A DNA stretch of 64,000 nucleotides from Gari tellinella (GCA_922989275.2 OV277862.1:16163543-16227542); one strand, 5' to 3'; positions 43,500-54,512 are shown, numbered from the stretch's first letter. A program made the numbers and translations. The notes: a model not told the origin generated them from the letters alone.

Positions 43500-45215
43500 A
43501 ACAAGTGACTACACTATCTGTCTAATTTAACCCATTTAAGGTATGACGTTTTAAATGAGGCAAGTGAATGAGCATTTCTTATGTTCAAAGGCAAGCTATT
43601 CCAAACCATAGCTCCAGAATAGGCAAACGACCTCCTGAAAAATTCAGACTTTGGTTTAGGAGAATATAACTGAGAATTTGATGAAGACCTTAAATTTCTA
43701 TCATGCACATTTGACTTTAGTGTGAACAAATCTTATAAATATACAGGTGTCAAACCTTTGAATACTTTGAACATTAGAGTAGCTTTGTGAAATGTAACTC
43801 TTTCCGGAAAAGTCATCCACTTAAGTTCTTCAAAGAGATCAGCTGAATGGGCAGTTTTATCTTTATTAAGGATAAGCCTTGCTGCACGTTTTTGAAAACG
43901 AATGATTTTTTGTTCTTGCGATATTGAACAGTTTCCCCAAATAACGCAACAATAGTCGAGATGAGGTAAGATGTAGGAGTTAAAAAACATTTTTCTCAAT
44001 GGTATAGTTAGAAACACTTTGATTCTTGAGAGGAGGTATAATAAGGAGTTACACTTTTTAAGAACATTGTTGATATGGCTATCAAAAGATAAAAATACAT
44101 CAAAAGTGACACCGAGTAACTTCTCCTCACGACTGCAATGGATTTCTTCATTTCCAAATGGGATTGGCAGAGCAATATTTTGAATGCCTGCGGATTTTGA
44201 TCTTGATGTAATGTACATGGATTTAGTTTTTGCAACGTTAATTGACATTTTGTTCTTTTCACACCAATCATTAACATTAAATAGATCTTTACTCAACGAG
44301 TTAGCTACAAAGTTGAGAGAAGCATTATGTACTGACAGCGTTGTGTCGTCTGCAAAAATGTCTGCAACAGAATGTGTACACTGTACATGCAGATGGTAGG
44401 TCATTTATGAATATCAAAACTAAAAGAGGACCTAAGACTGAGCCTTGGGGTACACCAGATAAAACAGAAGTTAGCTGCGAGGTTACTCCAGAGACATGCG
44501 TTTGTTGATATCTATTATGCAGGTATGAGGCAAACCATGAACATGTCTTTTGGTCAATATTGAAATGTTTTAACTTTTCCAAGAGTATCATGTGATCAAC
44601 CAGGTCAAAAGCCTTAGACAGATCTAAGAAGATTGAACCTACAATCTCATTACTATCGATGGCTGCAATCCAGTCATCTATTAATTTTACTAAGGCAGTC
44701 TGGCAGGAATGATTGGACCTAAACCCTGATTGTCTAGAGTAGAATAAGTTGTTATTTTCTATGAATTGCTTTAAACAGGAACTAACATGTCTTTCAAAAA
44801 TCAAGGAAATGATTGGTAAAACTGAAATTGGTCTGTAATTCGACTTTTCTTCTTTAGGACCTTTCTTGTAAATAGGAGTTACTTTAGCTTTCTTAAAAAC
44901 TTGTGGATACACACTACATACTATACTTCGGTTAAATAATTGTGTGAGTGTTGGAGCTATTATGGATGCTGATGTTTTTAAAAATCTAGCGCTAATTCCA
45001 TCTGAACCTGTTGCTTTTTTACAATCTAACGAGGTGAGTTGTTGCTCAACAAACTGAAGAGATACAGATGGAATTGAGAAACTAGGACAGTTGTCATGAT
45101 CGGCTGAAGCATTTAACACACAGTGACTATTACTAGAGGAGTTACCCTGGAAACTCTTAAACACAGAAGCAAAATAGTCATTTCGCTTATAAATATCAAA
45201 CATACCAGCATTAAA
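43500..45215 (-). mobile_element. 5'-truncated LINE (CR1/L2/jockey-like), broken reverse transcriptase
   Basis: The minus strand encodes a non-LTR reverse transcriptase: PIYKKGPKEEKSNYRPISVL, then GFRSNHSCQTALVK, FLDLSKAFDLVDH, SGVPQGSVLGPLL and FADDTTLSV in the usual order. The reading frame shifts at about 44370-44395, just before FADDTT. A TAA stop at 43733-43735 interrupts the C-terminal part, which ends in the characteristic FRRSFAYSGAMVWNSLPLN region. The endonuclease is missing, so the copy was truncated when inserted. Copy number and clade are not determined. These elements copy themselves through RNA; this one cannot. Confidence 0.95.
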
Positions 45216-45300
45216 AAAATTCAAAGTTAAAACGTAGCTAAAATGAGCCACGTTTTTCACTTTGAAATGGTATACATGTATTCGACTTGAGCGAATGCAA
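45216..45300. mobile_element. TA-4 remnant with gamma hairpin
   Basis: TTCAAAGTTAAAACGTAGCT pairs with GAGCCACGTTTTTCACTTTG, then TTCGACTTGAGCGAATGCAA. It abuts the LINE's truncated 5' end. Confidence 0.65.
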
Positions 45301-45565
45301 GCTTTCAAGCGATCATTGAAGTTTTCATCATAGTCTTAAGGACAAACGGAGAGTTAATTACTTTTGTCCTGCATTTTGCTGTCACATAGGTTTTGGAAAC
45401 CGTTATGCTTTTTCATACAGTGGTCGCTTAACTAAGGTTTAACAGTATACAATATATTAATTTTTCTAAAACTAGCTCAGTAGGTGATTTATTATATGAA
45501 GTGGAAATAAGTTTTCCACCTGTTCATTTGTTTTGGTCCGAGTCAACCGCCGATGGTTTTAAAGT

Positions 45566-45763
45566 TTAACCCTTTACCTGATAGCCTAGTTATAATATTG
45601 AAGATATGTGACTACTTAAAGCCTGCTTTAAGCTATTACCAGCTAGAATAAGGAAAGTATTAAATATGACACATATTCAGTACGGTTTATATTGGAACTA
45701 TTTTCTTCAGCGGATGAATAAAATACATGTGCTAAAAGTCGCTTCTATCAGGGAAAGGGTTAA
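45566..45763. mobile_element. TTAA-2 subfamily MITE, hairpin almost lost
   Basis: TTAACCCTTTACCTGATAGC to CAGGGAAAGGGTTAA. GACTACTTAAAGCCTGCTTT shows arms collapsed to a few bases. Confidence 0.8.
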
Positions 45764-45974
45764 ACCAATATTCTGCCGCGATATAATCTGTTTTGAAATT
45801 GTAGTCCACAAATTTGATTATATTTAGAATTCTATACAATTTTGAATTACGGAAACACAAAGGCGAATGTCAAACAGTTTGGATCCAGATCAGACGCCGC
45901 GTTACGCGGCGTCTGATCTGGATCCAGACTGTTTGCAAAACCAATGAAGATACTATCGACAGGCAGAGGGTTAA
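45760..45974. mobile_element. TTAA-1 MITE abutting TTAA-2
   Basis: Begins at the same TTAA that ends 45566-45763 and ends CAGAGGGTTAA. The hairpin at 45871-45935 has arms CAAACAGTTTGGATCCAGAT with one mismatch. Confidence 0.8.
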
Positions 45975-46745
45975 TCTTTTACTTGCTAAATCTATTAGCA
46001 CAAATACAAACATAAATAACACATCAATTGTTCAACTGCCGTATGATATAGAAGATCGAATTTAGTTTTTTAAGTAAATAAACAAAATTTCGAGTATCAC
46101 GTAGTTTAACTCCTGAGCAGAAGCCGCGTCACGTGTGTATAGTATAGATTCAATATGTTTGCGAATGCCAGTTAAGTCACGATTAAAGCAATATGGGCGA
46201 AACGCAAATAATACCTTTCAAGAAAATTAAAAAGATACAAACATATACATGTAGTTACTTTTAATTTTCGTCCATTTTTTTCGTAATTAAAGCATACCGG
46301 ATCGCCCACAGAGACCCATCCACTTTAACCTAGCGTCAGATCGGGATCTAAACCAATCAAAACCTTCGTTTTCCACCCCCTCCTTCAACAGTTTAAAGTT
46401 TAATCCGACTAGTATAGCTTTTTATCCGCTTATGAATACAGGTGTTTTCTTCGTATACTCTAATCACCGTGTCCCCTTTTTCTGTATTAAAAAATTTGGC
46501 GAGAACTTGCCAATGCAGTTTTGAAACAGATCGAAAAACACTCATTTTTTCCTTTTCTAAATACATCCACACTTCATAATGCTTATGGAGTATAGTGTAT
46601 TATCTTGAAATACAGATAGATTAAGAACCTGATCAAGAATCATATTTTCATAACAGACGAAATTAACCACTCGAAAGTGATAGCCTGCGTATCAATATTG
46701 ATATTACATGCTTAACCCATTCCCTGTAAAATTTAAACGTCTGTT
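45975..46745. other. Intergenic DNA, few features
   Basis: AACTCCTGAGCAGAAGCCGC and GTCACGTGTG near 46110 are alpha-hairpin remains. Otherwise nothing recognised. Confidence 0.4.
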
Positions 46746-46961
46746 TTAACACCCTCGCTGTCATTATCGCGTATGCTTTGAAACATTTGTTAAACTTTTA
46801 CTTCAATGTAATATTAAAAGCAGTTTGATCGAAAATAATATCCATACGAGTCTCAGACAGTTTGTATCCTGATCAGACGCCGCGTGACGCGGCGTCTGAT
46901 TAGGATCCAAACTGTTTGCAAAATCGACTTTAGCCCTATATATAGTGGTAAAAGGGGTTAA
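46746..46961. mobile_element. TTAA-1 MITE with alpha hairpin
   Basis: TTAACACCCTCGCTGTCATT to GTGGTAAAAGGGGTTAA. Hairpin about 46854-46919, tip GCCGCGTGACGCGGC. Confidence 0.85.
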
Positions 46962-47093
46962 TTAAAACTGTTTGACACTCATTTCAATATTTCTTAAGTC
47001 AAAATAGTGAAATTACCTAAACTTTATATTTGAGTAATAAAAGCAGACGACAATTATTTAAAATTGATGACGTCATGGCAGTAAAGGGGTTAA
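46962..47093. mobile_element. Half TTAA-1 MITE, joined head to tail
   Basis: Starts directly at AAAACTGTTTGACACTC, the right arm of alpha, and ends GGCAGTAAAGGGGTTAA. The left half is missing. Confidence 0.75.
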
Positions 47094-47580
47094 TAAAAAC
47101 AGCGGTTCTCAATATAAAGGGAAGGCGTTTGCATTCAAGTAAATGTTTTCAAAAAAACATTTCAAGTGTCATATTTCGTTATGAATAAAACGTAATATCC
47201 ATTGATGTTGAAGAGGGCGCTGATTTGCTTTATTTAACAGGTGCACGACCAGGTCGTGCTTATGCCTTATTGATCTGGCTGTTAAAACCCCTCTACAATA
47301 TAACCTCTATTGAGCGACACTCAAATTAAGTCTTACTATTGACCTGTAAGCACAACTTGCAGCTTAACTTAGTAGCGGGAAAGTAATGCAGACTGAAAGC
47401 TTTTTTGTGAGCTTCTGTAAATTTCATTTGTCGTGGATTATGCGGCAACTGTCTTTTGAAAATATCAATTTATCCTGACTTGTTTGATCGCCGAAGAGAA
47501 TGTGCGCGGTGTCTTTAAGCTTTTGTGCACATATTTTTATAATGAATGTATTAAACAGTCAGGTCTCTTAAAATAGTAAC
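47094..47580. other. Intergenic DNA; hairpin fragment near 47380
   Basis: AAAGTAATGCAGACTGAAAG followed by CTTTTTTGTGAGC is part of an AGAAAGCTCC-type hairpin. No gene seen. Confidence 0.4.
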
Positions 47581-47686
47581 TGTCGAACTTGCTACAAGCG
47601 GACACGTAAAAAACGACGGATTGGCAGCATTTAAATGGAACAGAAAGCTCAAAAACGAAATTTTTGTTTCACCTTTGTTCTGCATT

Positions 47687-47880
47687 AACCCATTTAAACC
47701 TAGAATATGTTAAAGATGATCTTGGCAAACAGTGTAGGTCCTGATGGGACCAGAATATGTTAAAGAGTGCATTGAAAAACAGTGTAGACCCTGATGAGAC
47801 GCCGCGTTACGCGGCGCCTCTTCAGGGTCTGCACTGTTATGCTCTTTCATAATATTATGATATGTTCTGCTGTTGAAAAT
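47687..47880. mobile_element. TTAA-4-like MITE with duplicated left arm
   Basis: TTAACCCATTTAAACC start. AGAATATGTTAAAGA plus the AAACAGTGTAG arm occurs twice (47703, 47753) before the GCCGCGTTACGCGGC tip. Confidence 0.65.
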
Positions 47881-48148
47881 AAACATTCACTTACATTGCA
47901 TTGACTTTATATCGCCATTTTTATCTACAAAATAATGAAATCTTCCAGAAAGCATACATGGCGAATCCATTGCAATTTCCAGGCATAAAAGGGTTCTGCA
48001 GTCACCAATCTATCAAGAAACACCTGCTTCTTAAAACAGTTTCCGCTTGATAGAAATTTGACTGCATCAGTGTTCTTTTGGAGTTTTCTGCTTATTTTCA
48101 ACTTGCGTAACACTGCATGACCTGTTTACCGCTTATCAACCTTTTTGT

Positions 48149-48369
48149 TTTAATCTGCATAAAAAGAAAAGAAAACGCGCTCTTTCTCTACAATCAGTGT
48201 CCCTGTGAAGAGAACACTTGTCCTGTGCAAAACAGTGAATAACCAGATCAGAGGAGGAGCCCTCTGACCCGGATCTGCACTATTTGCCATATTACAATAC
48301 CGAGACAGAAAACAGTCAAATGACTTAACTAAAATGGAAAATCCAAACATTCAGGGAGGAGAGGGTTAA
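48149..48369. mobile_element. TTAA-3 MITE
   Basis: Reverse orientation; CACTTGTCCTGTGCAAAACA, hairpin with GAGGAGGAGCCCTC tip, AAAATGGAAAATCC and GGAGAGGGTTAA end. Confidence 0.75.
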
Positions 48370-48387
48370 AGGCAGTCTGGACTTTGG

Positions 48388-48542
48388 CAGGGCTGTCATT
48401 TTTCTAGATATTTCCGAAATCGTGGGATTGTTATCTTTGCAGAAGGTATCTTAAAGCAGACTGAAAGTAAAGCAGAATGCGCTTGAGAAATAGAAAATTT
48501 GGAAATCTTCGTATTTTTCATGATCGACTCATGGCAGCCCTG
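48388..48542. mobile_element. One-armed SIX-1 MITE
   Basis: CAGGGCTGTCATTTTTCTAG to CTCATGGCAGCCCTG, flanked by CTTTGG and CATTGG. After AAAGCAGAATGCGC it jumps to TTGAGAAATAGAAAATTTGG, losing the right arm. Confidence 0.85.
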
Positions 48543-48884
48543 CATTGGCCGTTAAACGCAAGTTTTGCTGTTTCTTAATTCTTGGGAAATATAGATTACT
48601 ATTCTGTCTTATAATTGAATATTGTATTAAAGTGAAAATGGCGAAAAGAATCAAGTAAATTCGATCAAAATCCTTCTTGTTTTAATGACCTGCCAAATGC
48701 ACGGTAACGGAATGAGTAGAACAGGTGCAACAAAACAACGACAAACTACTAGAATCAGGAAAATATCAACGTCGTCACTCCTTTAGGAATTTCTTAATCG
48801 TGCATTTGTTAAATAATGAGAATTTTAATTTTAATATTTTCAACATAATTTTAAGGAAATGTTTATGGATAACGAGCCAGATAG

Positions 48885-48916
48885 TGCCCCCCCCCCCCCC
48901 CACACACACACACACG
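48885..48916. repeat. Poly-C followed by (CA)n
   Basis: About 15 C residues joined to about seven CA units. Confidence 0.9.
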
Positions 48917-49189
48917 CTAGTGGGAATTTGTAGACCTACATTTTCATATAGCATAGACACTATATAGTATAAAAAAAAAAAAATATGGTAGTTGGATTGA
49001 ATACCATGGAGAATATTTAGTGTTTACGTCAATGCATAATTACGTTGAACCAAATATAAACTAAACAGAATTGGAACGCAAGATTGAAAACTAAAATGGA
49101 ATGATCTATTGTCTCGATACGTAATGGTTAAATCATTGAACCTTAGCGACGCACATACGCGTATTTTACCAACAGTGTAATTGAGAAGA

Positions 49190-49290
49190 ATACACTTGTC
49201 CTATGCAAACAGTGTAGACACAGATCAGAGGGTTCCTACAGGAGCTCTCAAATCAGTTACCTCACTGTTTGTCATTCCGATAAAGTCGAG
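49190..49290. mobile_element. TTAA-3 hairpin remnant
   Basis: CACTTGTCCTATGCAAACAG and TACCTCACTGTTTGTCATTC around GGTTCCTACAGGAGCTCTC. Confidence 0.6.
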
Positions 49291-49382
49291 TCCATGCTTT
49301 ACTTTACTAAATAATTCGGCATCTGGGTAGAACTACCGACATGTCGCAAGCCAGCTAGACGGTTTTCCTAAATGAAAAATCC

Positions 49383-49490
49383 GAAGGGCCATACCGAGAT
49401 TCGAACTCAAAGCGACGAGGAGCTAAGTTGGTTGTCAGCCACTAAGTGGTTGTCAGACAGTGACTTTGACCACTCGGTCACGGAGATCTC
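49383..49490 (-). pseudogene. tRNA-like sequence with long variable region (SINE head candidate)
   Basis: On the minus strand, CCGTGACCGAGTGGTCAAAG (A-box region) and GAGTTCGAATCTCGG (B-box region) are present. A doubled GACAACCACTTAG/GACAACCAACTTAG lies between. The spacing is that of a leucine or serine tRNA derivative with an internal repeat. Confidence 0.6.
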
Positions 49491-49506
49491 CTACATGATT
49501 CTATCC

Positions 49507-49681
49507 TTAACCCGTTAGTTACCGTTACTTAGAAGCGTCTTTTAGCGAATTTAACTTATTCATCCGTTGAAGAGAAAGTAAACAGAATGCGCCTTTCGGA
49601 GCCTTCTTGCTTTATTTACAGTCTGCTTTTATTTTTCATCTGTCTTTAAAACTAGAAACATGCTATGTGGTCACTGGTTAC
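49507..49681. mobile_element. TTAA-2 MITE with short hairpin
   Basis: TTAACCCGTTAGTTACCGTT, GCGTCTTTTAGCGAATTTAA, hairpin AGAAAGTAAACAGAATGCGC and its degraded partner, ending CATGCTATGTGGTCACTGGT. Confidence 0.7.
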
Positions 49682-49894
49682 ACGAGTACGCTTGTCTGCT
49701 CATTAGGTCATAATATTTTTCTGATTGGAACCAATTTCATTGCCATTCGAAAGACCGGTCGGTCTGAAGTAAAGCAGCAACGTTTGAAAGGAGGCACGCG
49801 AATCTTTCAAAGCAGAAGACATTTGGAAATCGACAGATTGTCATCAGAGTCAATGTTCTGCAAGATGTGCTTCTGCGAATTCTTCAAAACGTTT

Positions 49895-49963
49895 ACAAAT
49901 AGTTTGGATCTAGAGGAGACGCCGAGTAACTCGGCGTCTCATCTGGATCCAAACAGTTTGGCT
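49895..49963. repeat. Alpha hairpin of a degraded TTAA-1 MITE
   Basis: CAAATAGTTTGGATCTAGAG with CATCTGGATCCAAACAGTTT, tip GCCGAGTAACTCGGC. The right part (GCAGACGACAATTAAAAAGC) ends at GGGTTAA near 50096. Confidence 0.75.
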
Positions 49964-50242
49964 ACGAAGTAATAACGACATGTCTCAATACGTCGTGGTT
50001 TGACATTCTGGTGTTATATAATAACTGAGATTTTTCAACTTTGATAATTGTAGCAGACGGCATTTTTTTTGCAGACGACAATTAAAAAGCGGGTTAAAGG
50101 TTAATGAGATGTTAGATAACTGATGCGCGTGAAATAGGACAGTCAGCTGTCATAAATCACGTGACATCAACTTTGAACGGTGTCAGCATTATTTTTACTA
50201 TTTTATAAAATTCTTTTGTAAAAAAGGTCAAGATTTTAACTC

Positions 50243-50438
50243 TTTAACTACCATGCCTAGCAATACAAGCATTTGCAAACAGTTTGGATCAGTAACTCGG
50301 CGTCTGAGCTGGATCCAATCTGCTTGATGCTGGTATCGACGTTTGTTCGGTCAAAAAGTCTAAATTTTAGAAAATAAGAAATGAAAGAAGACGACAAAAG
50401 TGAAAGCAGACGATAAGATGGCAGTGAAAAGGGGTTAA
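50243..50438. mobile_element. TTAA-1 MITE, left arm shortened
   Basis: TTAACTACCATGCC to GGCAGTGAAAAGGGGTTAA. GCAAACAGTTTGGATC runs straight into AGTAACTCGGCGTCTGAGCT, so part of the left arm is deleted. Confidence 0.8.
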
Positions 50439-50824
50439 TAGTGGACATGAAAACATTACTTCGACTTACGGCATAGAAAATTAGTTTGCCTATAGAGAAT
50501 GGTCATATTGCTTGGAGGTGTTTAGCTGAGTTGAGATGACCTGATATGTCAGCTGATAACATATTTTAAACAGTGTAACCTCTCTTAAACGACCAGTCAG
50601 TAAGAAAGAAAATAAATTCTCAAAATCCGATGACTACTGAATGCATGTCAAAAAAGGTAGAAAGCTCATTTCAGACCTTTCTGCATTACCACTTTGAAAC
50701 GGCATTAGTTTATTTATGTAAACTCGATAACTCAATTCGAACTCACTTTATACGAATTTGAGTTCGAGATAACGATATTCGACCCATGAATTACACGTGA
50801 GTTCTTCTTTACCCATATTTTATT

Positions 50825-51071
50825 TTAACCCTTTCAACGCCAGAATCGCCTAAAGTCGAATTTGCAAACAGTTTTGATCCTGATCAGACGCCGCGTAACG
50901 CGGCGTCTGATCAGGATCAAAACTGTTTGACACCCGTTTCCATATTTCTTATGTCAATCTCTCTAAATTCTAACTTTGAAATGATATTGCAGACTGTTAT
51001 ATTGAAGCAGACGACACAATAACGGTGTAGGGGTAAAAAACCCAAAAATTATTTGGCGGTGAAAGGGTTAA
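50825..51071. mobile_element. Well-preserved TTAA-1 MITE (reference copy)
   Basis: TTAACCCTTTCAACGCCAGA to TTTGGCGGTGAAAGGGTTAA. The alpha hairpin at 50868-50930 is perfect in both arms (CAAACAGTTTTGATCCTGAT). Subterminal GCAGACGACACAATAACGG is present. Confidence 0.95.
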
Positions 51072-51108
51072 TATATACAGAGAAATGGACGTTTACCCAT
51101 TGAGGCCT

Positions 51109-51320
51109 ATTAACGCATACACACGTCCTTTGCCAAAATGTACATACAAAGAGTTCACTTATCCTATGAAAACAGAGCTCTCTTAAACGAGCTATCTGAT
51201 CAGGGTCTGCAGTGTTTATGCTATTGCAATACATTGACAAAAACGACCCTAAATCGTCAAAACCAGACTAGACTAAATTGAAAACTGGAATTGTCCATTT
51301 GAGATTTCAAGGAGGGTAAT
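51109..51320. mobile_element. TTAA-3 MITE, reverse orientation
   Basis: CTATTAACGCATACACACGT start; CACTTATCCTATGAAAACAG, ATCTGATCAGGGTCTGCAGT, and AACTGGAATTGTCCATTTGA end. Confidence 0.6.
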
Positions 51321-51433
51321 GCTAGTTCGAGTATTAATGAGTTTTGCTACAGTTTTGATTTAGATGGGTTCTGATCAACTCTGCATCTCATCTGCACCCA
51401 CTCGGTTTGGCACTCAGATTATTTTATGCAGCG

Positions 51434-51646
51434 TTAAGGTTCAAGATCCCTAATAAGATCGGGCCTAGAATAGATAATCTATACGTACAGCGATCGGCCA
51501 TTCTCGTCAACTAACGGGCTGTTCCGTGCTATGCTTTGAAATGGTTCGGAACAGGTCGGCAGTTGACGAGAATGACCGATGGCTCTCCGTAGAGTTCCGA
51601 TATTGTCCGACATTGGTCCGATCTCATTAGGGTTCCGCAACCTTAA
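51434..51646. mobile_element. TTAAGG/CTAATGAGATC MITE
   Basis: TTAAGGTTCAAGATCCCTAA against TTAGGGTTCCGCAACCTTAA, with CGATCGGCCATTCTCGTCAA and TTGACGAGAATGACCGATGG as inner arms. Confidence 0.8.
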
Positions 51647-51745
51647 GGAAGAAAACGTCAATATCAGATATAGAAGACATCATTTAATTTGTTTGACGTG
51701 GTCTGTATCTATTGAATAGACAACCTCTTCAGCAAGAGAAATTGC

Positions 51746-51953
51746 TAACCCTTATCCTGCCGATCGCGAGTTGACTTGTTTATACAAACAGTTTGGATCC
51801 AGATCAGACGCCGCGTAACGCGGCGTCTGATCTGGATTCAAACTGTTTGAACCTCGTCATTAGGTTTCTTCGATTCAAAATTGTAAAAATCTCAATTTAA
51901 CAAGTTTTACAGACGACATTTTCAAAGCAGACGATATTTACGGCAGAATAAAC
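51746..51953. mobile_element. TTAA-1 MITE
   Basis: CTAACCCTTATCCTGCCGAT to TACGGCAGAATAA. Alpha hairpin at 51786-51850 with CAAACAGTTTGGATCCAGAT arms. End sequence TTATCCTGCC is a TTAA-1 variant. Confidence 0.75.
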
Positions 51954-52168
51954 GTTCACTTCTGCATGCTGCGTGTCAACTTGGGATAACGGTTGCAAAC
52001 AGTTTGGATCCAAATGAGACGCCGAGTAACTCGGCGTCTCATTTGGATCCAAACTGTTTGACACTCTGGTGGTATTACATGAAATAAAATGCATATAAAT
52101 CAGCTCAAAGATTTGCTGCAGGCGATAAATTTCGCAGACAACTATTAATTAGCATGCTAAATGGTTAA
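51954..52168. mobile_element. TTAA-1 variant with perfect, shifted hairpin
   Basis: Hairpin at 51996-52060 has 31-base arms with no mismatch; the inner part reads AATGAGACGCCGAG / CTCGGCGTCTCATT instead of GATCAGACGCCGCG. Right end GCATGCTAAATGGTTAA. Confidence 0.8.
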
Positions 52169-52217
52169 TTAGTCGCCGATGTCGACATGTGTTCTGGTAT
52201 TAGGTGTTGATTGTGGT

Positions 52218-52457
52218 TTAACTCATTCACCCCTGAAACTTTTAATGGACAATTCCAATTTCAAAATAAGTCTAGTCCATTTTTGACTATTTGGGGATGA
52301 TTTTAACAATATATTTAAAAAAGACAAACAGTGTAGACCCTGATCAGAGGGCTCCTTTGATCAGGGTCTATACTGTTTGCATGGGAAAAGTATAATCGTT
52401 ACAGATACACTGTATGTAAATGACGACTATACTCGTCGCTAGAGTTGAATATGTTAA
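52218..52457. mobile_element. TTAA-3 MITE (reference copy)
   Basis: TTAACTCATTCACCCCTGAA to CGCTAGAGTTGAATATGTTAA. Hairpin ACAAACAGTGTAGACCCTGA with its complement, tip shortened to GGGCTCCTTT. Confidence 0.85.
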
Positions 52458-52906
52458 AGATTGGTAAAGTGAAGAAATGGCAACCCTAGGCCAAAAACAT
52501 CGCAAAAGCCAATATGATCCACAAAATACGAAAAACTAAAGAATAATGACAAGGCGGTAACTAATATGCAAGCTGCGTGGATTCAGATCAGACAGTTGAA
52601 CTTTGTTTAACATCTCTTTAACTCATTCGCCACTAAAACCTCAAATGGCAAGAAATATCGATTTCTACACAGCCAACTGTAACAAGGTGGTTTTTTTTTC
52701 GATGTAAAGGAACATGCTTTAAAGTAATATTTAAATTTTAAAAGAGAAAATGCAGGCGAAAATTTCTAGCAGACGGCAGTTTCAATATACATGTACATGC
52801 CTAGTTATAAGATATAAATAAACCATCGGTTGACATTGAATAAATGATATCAACACATGGTACCGGTACAGTCACTCTTGCATTTAGCGCGCACCTGCAA
52901 GTTAGG

Positions 52907-53124
52907 TTTTACCCTTATCGTGCTAAGCGCGACTTTGCGAGATTTTGTAAACAATTTGGATCCAGATTAGACGCCGCGTAACGCGGCGTCTAATCTAGAT
53001 CCAAACTGTTTGCCTCTCATATTTGTTGAGTTCTTCAATTTAAAAGTTACAAAATATGATTTTTTGTCATTTTTTGCAGACGGTATATTTGAAGCAGACG
53101 ACAATTTGGCATGATAAGGGTTAA
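52907..53124. mobile_element. TTAA-1 MITE with compensated stem changes
   Basis: TTTACCCTTATCGTGC to GGCATGATAAGGGTTAA. Hairpin 52948-53012 contains GATTAGACGCC opposite GGCGTCTAATC. Confidence 0.85.
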
Positions 53125-53345
53125 CCTTTTGCACGCGCTGTAATTGTCGTCTGCAAACTTTTGACGTCTGCTACAATTATCAAATTTGATTTAAAGACAT
53201 TATTTTTTTCGAAAAATATTATCAGAGTGCCAAGCAGTTTGGACGTTGATGAGGCCGCTGATTACTCGGCGTCTCGTCTGGATCCAAACTGTTTGAAACG
53301 GTTATCGCAAATAAGCATACAGCATGAAGAAGTTCAAAGAACTTT
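53121..53345. mobile_element. TTAA-1 MITE abutting the previous one
   Basis: Starts at the shared TTAA, with TAATTGTCGTCTGCAAACTT. The hairpin pairs CAAGCAGTTTGGACGTTGAT with TCTGGATCCAAACTGTTTG. Right end unclear. Confidence 0.7.
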
Positions 53346-53569
53346 TAAATCTCAACTGTCACGTGACAACTGAGGGGCAGGACGAAAATAACGCAGAAAG
53401 CTCATCTAGAAACTTAATGCTTAACTTTTGTTCTGTAACAACCTGCCACATATCATATATAACGACTTCTGTTTTATCGTAATGTAAGGGGCCGTTTAGG
53501 ACAGTCTAGAAGGTACATTTACATGTACACTGTTATTAAAGGCGGATCCCTTACTCTACTATAGGGTAT

Positions 53570-53765
53570 CATGTGCTATAAAATTTTCGTCAGCGAAACT
53601 ATTATATTCATTTCCAGATTTGAAGTAAATTAATAGAACTACACTACAAACATGTATCGAGCAATTAGATTGTTTTGCAAACAGTTTGAATCCAAGATCA
53701 GACGCCGAGTTTCTCGGCGTCTGATCTGGATTCAAACTGTTTGCAAATTGGTAGCCATATTTACG
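53570..53765. mobile_element. TTAA-1-like MITE with alpha hairpin
   Basis: Hairpin at 53679-53744 has arms GCAAACAGTTTGAATCCAAG and a GCCGAGTTTCTCGGC tip; one extra A makes a bulge. Terminal TTAA sites not clear. Confidence 0.65.
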
Positions 53766-53942
53766 TCTGACAAAATAAAGGTTTATACACAATACTATCG
53801 AGCTGAAGACTATGTTATGATAATTAGTAAATGATAGAAAAACTGCTTTTCTGGCTCAAAATTCATTAACATCATTTGCCAGTCTATCTTAGATCAATAT
53901 CACATGTTGGGTTTTACGACCGTGATAAAGATATGTGCAACT

Positions 53943-54169
53943 TAAGGTAGAACATCTCTGATTAGATCAGGTCAACTTCGGTCAATATCGGTACTCTACA
54001 TGAAGCGATCGACCATTTCCCGTAAACGGGGGATCCGTACCGGGCTTTGCTCGAGCAAATTCGGTACGAGTGGCCAGTGGAAGAGAATGGTTGATCTCTC
54101 TGCATACGATGTTAAGAATCGATATTGATTATTGAATGACATCCTATTTGATAAGGGACGTGCAACATT
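53943..54169. mobile_element. CTAATGAGATC-family MITE
   Basis: CAATATCGGTACTCTACATG, CGATCGACCATTTCCCGT and its partner GAGAATGGTTGATCTCTCTG are inverted, with GGATCCGTACCGGGC and GAGCAAATTCGGTACG between. Confidence 0.7.
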
Positions 54170-54240
54170 AAACGTATAGATGTACACACATATACTGTAT
54201 ATATCATAATATTATATGTTAACATATTTTCTTGGGAATA

Positions 54241-54443
54241 CAGTAAACCATCTCTATTACGACCGCTAAAACGCAGGCTAATTGATTGTATAAAAACCAG
54301 GTTACGGTTTAAAACATAGTGACAGTAAAACAGAAAGCTCCTAAAGGAGCTTTCTGTTATACTGTCAACGTGTTTTAAGCAGTCACCTGTTGTAAAGCCA
54401 ACTATTTAGTATGACTTTGTGGTCGTAATAAGTGAGGTTTTAG
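54241..54443. mobile_element. TA-1 MITE with complete beta-prime hairpin
   Basis: TA then CAGTAAACCATCTCTATTAC; right GGTCGTAATAAGTGAGGTTT. Hairpin AAAACATAGTGACAGTAAAA with its complement, tip GCTCCTAAAGGAGC. Confidence 0.85.
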
Positions 54444-54512
54444 TTTGTTGATAAACTTGAAGACTGTCTTATACTTGAACGAAATATATTGAATTGAAAT
54501 TGAATTGATTTG

